A program made the translations under genes and the position numbers. A DNA stretch of 64,000 nucleotides from the NCBI GenBank assembly GCA_036346225.1, contig JARFIW010001368.1, positions 680,436 through 744,435 of the forward strand, in the 5' to 3' direction. The stretch is from Platerodrilus igneus (taxonomy: Eukaryota > Arthropoda > Insecta > Coleoptera > Lycidae). Positions 56,985 through 64,000 of this stretch are shown piece by piece (positions within the stretch are counted from its first letter, which is position 1; each line of letters begins with the position of its first letter). The notes under the pieces are model-generated. The model saw only the letters and a program-made list of their open reading frames with translations. It was not told where the DNA came from and ran no database searches.

Positions 56985-57673
56985 TTGGCTTCATTTAACT
57001 TTTTAATTAATAGATTATTGAATTTCCCTTTAAATAAAAACAGATTTAATAAGGAATTTGCTCTTATTAAACAAATAGCGAATTACAATGGTTTCTCTTC
57101 TGATATTATAGATAATATTTTTAGAAAGTGTAAAAATAGGATCAACATCCGTAAATCAACGACTTTGCAATCAACCACCTCTAACGATAATGTTAAATAT
57201 GTTAAACTTCCGTTTCACAAAACCACAAAGGGTCTTGATAAAATATTCAAACAGTGTAATTTCAAAATTGCTTTCACTAATACTAATAAAATTAAAGATT
57301 TGCTAGGTAATCCAAAAGACAAGGGGAAAAATTGCAAAAGTCGGAGATTTATGAAATTAGTTGTGCAGGGCCAGGGTGTTTTCAAAAATATATTGGTCAG
57401 ACCAAGAGGAATATAACAACAAGATTTAAAGAACACATTGCTCACTTCAAATATGGTAAATATGAAAGGTCTCAGGTCGCCAAACATATATTTGAAACCA
57501 GCCACCCCGTTAAACTAGAAAATGTTAAATTGTTAAAAGCGGTACCAACGTTTTCCTCCTTAAATGCCTATGAATCAATTAAAATTGTTAAACATAAAGG
57601 ACCCCTCTTAAACACCGATAAAGGGCCAATAGAGTCATCTGCTTTGCTTTCCCTATTGGTCAACAACGAATGA
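56985..57673 (+). pseudogene. PLE-C linker and GIY-YIG endonuclease
   Basis: First frame: FLINRLLNFPLNKNRFNKEF, IANYNGFSSDIIDNIFRK and VKLPFHKTTKGLDKIF, typical of the segment between PLE reverse transcriptase and endonuclease. A frameshift near 57340 leads to the second frame: YEISCAGPGCFQKYIGQTKR, then TTRFKEHIAHFK and VAKHIFETSH, a GIY-YIG module with conserved Arg and His-containing insert. It ends LLVNNE at 57673. The module is otherwise well preserved, but its core is lost. Confidence 0.88.
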
Positions 57674-57922
57674 GGAAGCAAGATTAAACTGGTTCCGCTT
57701 CAGTAGATTTAGAAATAGTATAAATTAAGTAGATTTAAGTTATAATGTCGCAATTCACTTGTTTGTTGTTGAGAACACCAGCCTGCGGGTGAGGAGAATA
57801 TCCTCGATAGTGTTTAAAGCAACAATATAGTAAATTATAGGTTGGGAAGGTTCACTTCAGCCTAAGTGGTGAGGAGAATATCCTCTGAAGTGTTCCAGAA
57901 CAACAGCTAATTTTTTTTTCTA

Positions 57923-57957
57923 CTGATGATGACCACATAGTGGTCGAAATACGTATC
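57923..57957 (+). ncRNA. Hammerhead-ribozyme-like motif in PLE-C 3' end
   Basis: CTGATGA (57923-57929), a perfect 6-bp helix II GACCAC/GTGGTC with ATA loop (57931-57945), GAAA (57946-57949), the palindrome TACGTA and then TC (57956-57957). CTA before the core can pair with TAG after the TC, giving a short stem I with cleavage expected after ATC. The self-complementary TACGTA suits a dimeric hammerhead, as known for PLEs. Confidence 0.7.
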
Positions 57958-58120
57958 TAGTAATTCAAATATTTTTTGTGGTTAAGGGTTTTTATTTAAT
58001 TTTATTTGTAAATGATTCCAATTGTTACTTGAAATATTAATCACAAGCATGTCACTGCAAATTGTCGATATTTGAGTTGTAACAGTCATCGAAGGAGATT
58101 TACTATTATGTGATTGTAAC

Positions 58121-59080
58121 CTAAGAGTTACTATGTGTGGTAGTTTGACCAAGACCTTCAACGTTCATGGAGGAGTGACTCCAGCCAATGCCCAACTTTT
58201 GTACACAGTTCTCTGTAACGAAACTAATTTGGGATCCGCAGTCTAATAAAATACGAATGAGAACTTTCCCATTAGCTACTGTTAAAACATTTACAATGGC
58301 AGAACCTAGAAGAACAGTAGCTTTCCATTCTGTCATACCAGAAAAAGCCGTAGAACTTGACATAAGCTCCGAAGCAGGCTTCGATTCAACATTCACTGCA
58401 GTCCTCGATAAATCACAAGCAGGTGCAATCGAAATATTTGCATCACTATTGGAATGCTGGACTCGAGTATAGTGAATGAGAGTAGTATGCTTACAATCGT
58501 GCAGGGCACATAGTTTTATGACCTTGCAATCTCTAACTAAATGTGATTTTTGTAAACAAATTAAACAACGATTGTGAGCTTTAACCCATTTTATTTTATA
58601 ACTGGAGTCCCATGCATGTTGGCAAATCATGGATTTTTCAAATTTTCTATTTTTTATATATGATTTATGTTCTTTTAATCGAACTTCAAATGGTCTGGAA
58701 CTTTTCCCTATATAAAACTTGTTACATTCGCACGGTATTTTGTAGATGCAGTTTTTTGAACTTTGTATTGCATTTTTGGGTTTTTTTTTTGTTAAGTGTG
58801 CTCTTAGTGTATTGTTGGTTCTAAATACTGTTTTAATTCTGAATTTGTTTCCTATTCTTTGGATTTTTTCGGAGAATCCTTTTATGTATGGTATTGAGAG
58901 CATTTTTTGGTGTGTATCGTTGTTTTTGTTTTCTTTTTCTTTATTTTTAGGGTTTTTATTCATTTCTTTCTCTATTATTCTTTTAGTATATTTGTTTTCT
59001 ATTAGTGTACATCTGATTAGGTCTTTCTCTTTCTTTAAAATTTCTTCGTTTGATGTTATTAATTTTGCTCTATCATACAT
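58121..59080 (-). pseudogene. Chimeric ORF: PLE-B linker/GIY-YIG fused to BEL zinc knuckle and protease
   Basis: 319 codons, the longest open frame in the window. Residues ~1-165 are PLE-B: MYDRAKLITSNEEI, the GIY-YIG block YKIPCECNKFYIGKSSRPF and VRLKEHKSYI. From NRCLICLQKSHLVRDC on it is BEL/Pao: a CCHC-type zinc knuckle, a His/Cys segment and a retropepsin-like VLIRILLDCGSQISFVTENC (D-C-G where D-S/T-G is usual). The join at ~58577 lies in a shared (A)CCCATTTT. Fusion in frame is probably fortuitous. It shows that PLE sequence replaced the middle of the BEL gag. Confidence 0.9.
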
Positions 59081-60337
59081 GGTTTTGATAATTCCTCGTT
59101 TGACACAGTGTGGGTGGTTTGAATCGAAGTTTAAGTATCTGTTTGTGTGCGTTAGTTTTCTGTATACCGATGTATTAATTGTTGTATCGTTTTTGCTAGG
59201 CGGCTCCGTGGCGTAGTGGTATGTGTGTGACTACTACGCCCAAGGTCCCGGGTTCGTATCCCGACACGGTCCGCTTGAAAAATGTTAGGCGAGCATTTTT
59301 CGCAAAAATACACCCTCGCTCGGATGAGAGGTAAAATGGAGGTCCCGTGTGTGAGTGTTGTCACGCACGTTAAAGATCCCTACCTTGCTTGGAACAGCAA
59401 GGATTCGGCAAAATTCAAAATTTTTCAGGTAAAAAAAAACTCCCTTCCTGGCCAATGTAGTACCTTCGGGTGGAGCATTGGAAAATCACATGTAATGTAT
59501 CGTTTTTGCTAACTAGAATATCTAAAAACAGAAGTTTTCCATGTTGTTCTAATTCATGTGAATTTAATGGTTGGTTCTATTTTGTTAATTGACTGTACAA
59601 AGTTTTTAATTAGTTCTGTATTATGAGGCCAAATAGCATAGACATCATCTACGTATCTCCACCAGATTAGTGGTTTTATTTCTTGTGTGAATATTACACC
59701 TTTTTCGAATTCCTCCATGAATATATTACTAAAGATTGTCTATAGTGGACTTCCCATTGCCATTCCGAAGCTCTGTTTGTAGAATTGATCACTTATTTGA
59801 AAATATATGGTATTGACGCATAAACCAAGTAATTCCATAATCGATGATATACTTAGTTTTGTTCTTTCTTTAAGGTTGCCATCTTTTTCTAGTTTGTTTT
59901 TTATAATATTAAGCATTTTGTTTAGAGAGACCTTTGTGAAGAGATTTACTACATCAAAACTTACCATTGTGTGTATATTTTCAAATTTTATGTTTGATAA
60001 TTTTTCTAAAAAATGTTGGTTGTTTTTTATGAAAGAGTCCGTTTTGCCTGCTAATGGATTTATAATTTTGCTAAATTATGGCATAGTGAATCTATGGAGT
60101 TCACGATAGGTCTTAAAGGAATGTCTTTTTTATGAATTTTTGGTAGACCGTAAAAGTGGGGTGGTTTACTGTAATGTGGGACCAGTTTGCTTCTTTCTTT
60201 GTCTTCGAATTCATTTAAAAATTTAAATAGAGTTTTGTATATTTTATTTTCAATTGATTTTGTTGGGTCCGTTTCTAAACTGGTGTAATTCTCAGTGTTC
60301 AACAGTTCGTTGACTTTTGTGTTGTAATCGTTTTTAG
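58578..60337 (-). mobile_element. PLE-B fragment inside a BEL element
   Basis: Minus strand. It starts at 60337 within the N-terminal domain (KNDYN..) and passes through the reverse transcriptase (SFDVVNLFTKVS and an intact MAMGSPL loop at 59745) and linker to the middle of the GIY-YIG domain at 58578. Both the 5' and 3' ends of the PLE are missing and no TSD is seen, so it is a patch rather than a normal insertion. It carries SINE copy 3. Confidence 0.9.
59183..59511 (+). mobile_element. tRNA-derived SINE, copy 3, with ~15-bp TSD
   Basis: Body about 59199-59495. TGTATCGTTTTTGCTA is present at 59183-59198 and 59496-59511. The uninterrupted PLE-B target is visible at about 38064-38082 and in the right palindrome arm. 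The head TCCGTGGCGTAGTGGT and GGTTCGTATCCCGAC are the pol III boxes; 3' end ACATGTAA. Close to copy 1, so the family was probably active recently. Confidence 0.95.
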
Positions 60338-60344
60338 ATCATCT

Positions 60345-61258
60345 GCAATGCTTAACTCAAATTGTTCATGCGTTACGTGATCCAACTTTTTTAAAAGTAA
60401 ATTAAATATGAGCAAATTTAATTGCTCTTCCTGACTTGGTAATACAGCTTTTAATGTTGCTCAATTTTCAGAAAATGTATCTATTACCTTCTTCAAAGAC
60501 GAGGGTGATCTATCGGTAATGTTTTGTATTTTGAACAAATTTTTTAAATAATTGTTAGCAATGATTGGCGTATTTTGGAATCGTTTATTTAACAGATCCA
60601 GTGCAACAGAATAATTGGCACCTGTAATTTTTAGACTCTTAACAAGAGCGGCTGCTTTCCCACTTAAATTTCCCACCAAATAACCCAGCTTTTCAAAATC
60701 TGAAAGCTTTTTTGATTTACCACTTAAACTGATAAATAACTCTATAAAGTTTGGATACAATGATATATCCCCATTAAATTCCACCAGTTTCAAAGCAGGC
60801 AATTTGATACGGGATTCTTGTAAATTTGCAACCACCAAACTATCTAACTTTACATTTAAAACTTTATCCAAAAGACTGTTCAAATTTCTACTTTTAAAAC
60901 GAATGCTATACAAAATATCCTCAAATTTATCCCCATAACCGTGTATTTCCTCTAACCGGGATTCGGATATACCAACTGTACCAGTTAATGGTGTTTGTAA
61001 CCGCAAAAACTGATCAACGGTTTTTGAAAAATCTCCCGCGCAAATTAAACAATTATCAATTTGCTTACGATTATTCAAAGTTTCGGCATTTTGCATTAAC
61101 CTAACAATTTCTCCCCACTCGCCATACAACCTTGCGGCTTTTGCAGGATATCTTAGTGTTTCTCCATTTTGACCAATCACCAATAATGTTGAGCGATCCA
61201 AATCGTTGAATGCAACGAATTGTGTTGAATACTTCTCGAAACCGAACCAAAATGACAA
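60345..61258 (-). pseudogene. BEL/Pao gag, N-terminal part
   Basis: A 265-codon frame (61258-60461) plus a frameshifted continuation to 60345. LPALKLVEFNGDISLYPNFI, then LSDFEKLGYLVGNLSGKAAAL and ANYSVALDLLNKRF match the Pao-type gag domain (DUF1759). The upstream ~150 residues are helical and polar (coiled-coil-like N-terminus). The frame likely starts further upstream, since 61343-61258 contains another partial frame. Gag is cut at 60345 by the PLE-B patch. Confidence 0.9.
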
Positions 61259-61343
61259 ATGTAATGGCCAATTTGTTTATCAAATACGAGTTATCTTGTT
61301 TATCAAAATGCCACATGTATTTGTTCAAAGAATTAATTAACAA

Positions 61344-62936
61344 TTAATATAATTCAAAAGTCCAATTAATTCACTAATTTTAAGCAATTTAACAAACAAA
61401 TAAACTACACCCTATTCACGATAAATATGGGATGACATCACAATACAAATAAATGCTGTGTTGTCATGGTTGGCTTATTCTATGCCCATTTAATAGTTAG
61501 ACTTGTAAGTTTTTATTTATTATTAAATAATTATTAAAAGTTGGATATTTTAAATTGTAACGTTATTTTTAAAATACCTTCTTTCTATATGGTAGTGAAT
61601 TGTGGTAACAATGCAACTCAAGATGCAGTAGATTTTTCAAGTAATAAAAGCAGTGTCATAAAATTTCACTGTAAACAAATTTTGCGTCTAAGGATACAGA
61701 AGCAGAAAATGTTACAACACTGCACAAAACAGCCAACTGTAACATACTAAATTGTAATATCATTAAAGCTGTGTTCATAGTTACGTCCACATTATACAAT
61801 TACTAACACTTTATTATTGTTGTAATGTATCCATATATAGGAGTTTCCCGTCGAATCCGTAAATGAGTAGTTTAACTGCTTATTATTACGGACAAACACA
61901 TATATAAACGAAGCAAGTAAAATTTAAGCAGCAACGGGAATAATACGACAGTCGTCGACAGCGGTTAGAATGGTTAGATAATCCAATGGCAGATTCAAGT
62001 AACCAACTTCGAGCCATCAATTTTGGTTTAAAGCTGGAAATGGAGTATTATTAGAAATCAACCAAAAGAAAAACGCATAATCAAACATTTTGTCTATAAT
62101 TTTATTGCACAGGTGAGCATGCTCTATCGTGGTATTTTTGTGCATTGTGAATTGATGCATTTGTAAGAGTTTTGGTGTGTGGAGTTATTCTTATAATTTT
62201 GTTAGCTTTGCAAGCATAAGAAGTTATTTTGTTTATGCTATAATTATTTTAAAGACAAGTTGTCTATTTCGCCTTTTGTAATTATTAATATTTAGTGCCT
62301 AATTTAAAGAAATATAGTTTGTTTGAAGGTATATTGACTCATGTATTGAACTTTTCATGCCAAAGAATCCCCAGGACCCTATGAGATCATCAATAAGAAA
62401 ATGCTCTTTCTTTTACAGAATTTAAAACCACCAAATAAATTGGCTCCCAAAGTGGCACATGAAAGTTTTGAATACGAGTCGATTTTGAATAACTTTGTCG
62501 TATGGTATTGATGTCAAATAAAATGTTGGCCGACTGTAACAGAATCAGTTTGAAAACCAGTTCCAAGCAGGTACATGCAGGAGAATATGTGGATTGTTTG
62601 CAATGCATAGTAATTGATGTAATATGAAATAATGGTTGAAGAGGAAAGGATTTTGAAGAGTAAAATATTAGGGTAGTAAAATTTTGACGATTTGTATTTA
62701 AAGAATTGTGAATAAAAATGAAATACGGTAGAATTATAAATGATGTATTTTTAAAATTTAGATAGAGAAAATAGTTTGTTAGACAATCATTTTGATGATT
62801 CAAACAATCAAGAAGAATTAAAGCAGGGATTGGAGAGTAATAGTGAAAATAATTTAGAATCTATAATAGGATTGATTGTTAGCTAAAAATATTGATGAAA
62901 TAAGGAAGGAACATTCTAGTAATTTACAATTAATTA
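61344..62936. other. No recognised gene
   Basis: Probable BEL 5' leader near 61344-61440, but no LTR identified. TTTCTTTTACAG at about 62420 is a good acceptor followed by ~35 open codons (NLKPPNKLAPKVAHESFEYE). Another open run (LLDNHFDDSNNQEELKQGLE) lies at 62763-62885. These may be exons or gag remains; neither is recognised. Confidence 0.4.
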
Positions 62937-63233
62937 ATCAAAATTAAACATGGTGAACAATTTAAAAAAGTGAAAGAACGTATACAAAAGAAACTGTGTG
63001 TACCAGAAAAGGAGTGGGAAAAGTTTAAATTTACTATTGTTTCATTGGAAAAACCTCTTTTTATAGACGAAGATGATTTTCTTATGAATTTGAAAGATTT
63101 TAGAGGTAATTCTACCACCAATGCTAATGCAAAACCTTGGTTGGGATTGGAGCACGTGAATAAAGCTCCAAAACGAGCAAGATTTAATTATTTGGAAAAG
63201 GCTATTAAGATCTACAACCAAGAATGGTTCTAA
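62937..63233 (+). CDS. USP7: USP7 (ubiquitin-specific protease 7) C-terminal fragment
   Basis: The frame reads IKIKHGEQFKKVKERIQKK, EKEWEKFKFTIVSLEKP, EDDFLMNLKDF and KPWLGLEHVNKAPKRA, and ends NYLEKAIKIYNQEWF-stop. This is the conserved C-terminal end of USP7/HAUSP, a nuclear deubiquitinase, including the extreme C-terminal activating tail. Upstream of 62937 the frame hits a stop and similarity ends without a clear AG acceptor. It may be the last exon of the host gene, with slight sequence error, or a truncated copy. A possible AATAAA follows at about 63364. Confidence 0.8.
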   Translation: MKIKHGEQFKKVKERIQKKLCVPEKEWEKFKFTIVSLEKPLFIDEDDFLMNLKDFRGNSTTNANAKPWLGLEHVNKAPKRARFNYLEKAIKIYNQEWF

Positions 63234-63381
63234 TGCAAGCCAGTGGTGATTGTACATTATTAAAGTTGGCATCAACCAAAACCATCATAATTATTGTTTT
63301 GATTGTTTTCGCTGTTTCCTAACAATTAGAATGTAATATTGTACTTAATAAGCCTTATACTAATAAATAATATTTTTATCT

Positions 63382-63430
63382 CTGACCAACCACATGCAGA
63401 GGCAGCCAGCCTCGGCATGTGGTTGGTCAG
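63382..63430. repeat. Near-perfect 49-bp hairpin
   Basis: CTGACCAACCACATGC (63382-63397) pairs perfectly with GCATGTGGTTGGTCAG (63415-63430). Inside, GAGGC/GCCTC pair around AGCCA, with one A/G mismatch between the two helices. It has 21 base pairs and a 5-nt loop. Confidence 0.97.
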
Positions 63431-63459
63431 CACCCCTGAAAAAAAATTAATTAAGCTAC

Positions 63460-64000
63460 AAATGCAATAACAAAATCAACAAATCCAACAACAGGAACAA
63501 AAGCAGGAGACTATGCAGAAAACTATTTATGAATTATTAGGAACAAGGGGGTGGAAGTAGCGGAAATAGCGCAAAATAAAGAGTATGAACAGTACAAAAC
63601 TGAAAAATTAATAGATGTTGATAGGAAGCAAGGTCTACGTTATGTAAATAAATCCTAATTTTAATTATTTTACTTTGTGGCAGAATTCGATAGTCCCAAC
63701 AATTAAATATAACCCAACAGGTAATACCCTCCAGTTGCTTTTATAAGAACATTAAAAAAAATTTTAATAGAAGCAGAAGTGCCACAAAATAAGTGGCTGA
63801 GTTTCTCAATAAGAGATTTGGCTACAAATTGGGCCGAATTAAATAAATATAAGTTTAAAAATTTCAATGATTTCTCGAAATTATTTTTAGAAAAATATTG
63901 AAATACTGATATAGAACGCGAAGCATTTAGAAAATTTAAATTAGGTCAATATTAAAGGGGTTCAGGGGCAGAATATTTTCAAAAATTTGCAACAGAAGCA
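63460..64000 (+). pseudogene. LTR retrotransposon gag-like remnant, running off the window
   Basis: The N-terminal part is Gln/Glu-rich (QNQQIQQQEQKQETMQKTI). Then from about 63752: RTLKKILIEAEVPQNKWLSF, LATNWAELNKYKFKNFNDF, KLFLEKY-stop-NTDIEREAF, KLGQY-stop-RGSGAEYFQKF. The pattern FxxLFLxKYW....REx fits the capsid region of Ty3/gypsy-like gag proteins in arthropods. A TGA in place of a Trp codon and a TAA show decay. The upstream LTR was not identified; the rest lies beyond 64000. Confidence 0.65.

Larger units (their letters stand above)
56920..57990 (+). mobile_element. Penelope-like element PLE-C, 5'-truncated
   Basis: Plus strand: post-reverse-transcriptase linker (RIISNSSNHNIQHKLASFN from about 56943), a 143-codon frame, the GIY-YIG domain (57332-57673), then a 3' region ending with a hammerhead-like motif at 57923-57957. 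The reverse transcriptase is absent. It replaces part of the BEL reverse transcriptase. Confidence 0.9.

Noticed and set aside
58746..59216. 156-codon plus-strand hydrophobic frame that could be read as a membrane protein (similar frames at 37746-38081 and the complement at 40677-40946)
   Set aside because: Antisense of the PLE-B linker; its Lys/Asn/Glu-rich sense codons yield Phe/Leu/Ser in reverse.
62390..62803. 137-codon minus-strand frame
   Set aside because: No motif, AT-driven composition, and the plus strand has a better splice acceptor with open codons.

Overview
This is a eukaryotic, almost certainly arthropod (insect-like) genomic window. It is AT-rich, has no operons or Shine-Dalgarno logic, and shows GT/AG introns, A/T-rich microsatellites and a dense, nested mix of animal transposable elements. 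These are Penelope-like elements (PLEs) with GIY-YIG endonucleases, RTE-clade LINEs, a tRNA-derived SINE, BEL/Pao and other LTR retrotransposon remains, a mariner, a PIF/Harbinger and a THAP/P-type DNA transposon. I cannot name the species from the sequence. Nearly every long reading frame is a broken transposon gene; host sequence is limited to a few exon-like pieces. The best is a USP7 C-terminal exon or fragment near the right end.

Left part (1-20.6 kb): a LINE remnant split by a SINE with a perfect target-site duplication (TSD); a PLE-A fragment fused in frame to an RTE fragment (4441-5489); a four-copy 260-bp satellite (7981-9033); a second, longer PLE-A copy (9631-11340) with a hammerhead-ribozyme-like 3' end; a GC-rich 76-codon exon candidate (11551-11778); tRNA-Lys primer-binding-site-like motifs; and several tandem repeats.

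Middle (20.6-42.4 kb): an RTE-A LINE followed by an eight-copy 93-bp minisatellite, a fold-back repeat, and a 0.5-kb tandem duplication. Then comes a complete but dead P-type element (28691-36272) with 20-bp perfect terminal inverted repeats (TIRs) and an 8-bp TSD. An RTE-B LINE is inserted in one of its introns (11-bp TSD). That LINE itself carries a SINE (11-bp TSD). A mariner sits in the next P-element intron (TA TSD). Nine bases after the P element's right TSD begins a 6.1-kb near-perfect palindrome (36289-42435) made of two head-to-head PLE-B copies.

Right part (42.4-64 kb): PIF/Harbinger remnants (transposase C-terminus and a convergent multi-exon Myb/SANT gene with a tandemly duplicated exon pair), a few exon candidates, and a run of RTE-B-derived pieces with a solo LTR. 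A BEL/Pao element follows, truncated and patched with LTR, PLE-C and PLE-B pieces, the last carrying a SINE. Then come the USP7 fragment, a strong hairpin, and a decayed retrotransposon gag that runs off the window. The elements interact by nesting and template-switch-like joining rather than by forming a pathway; TSDs allow the insertion order to be read at several places.
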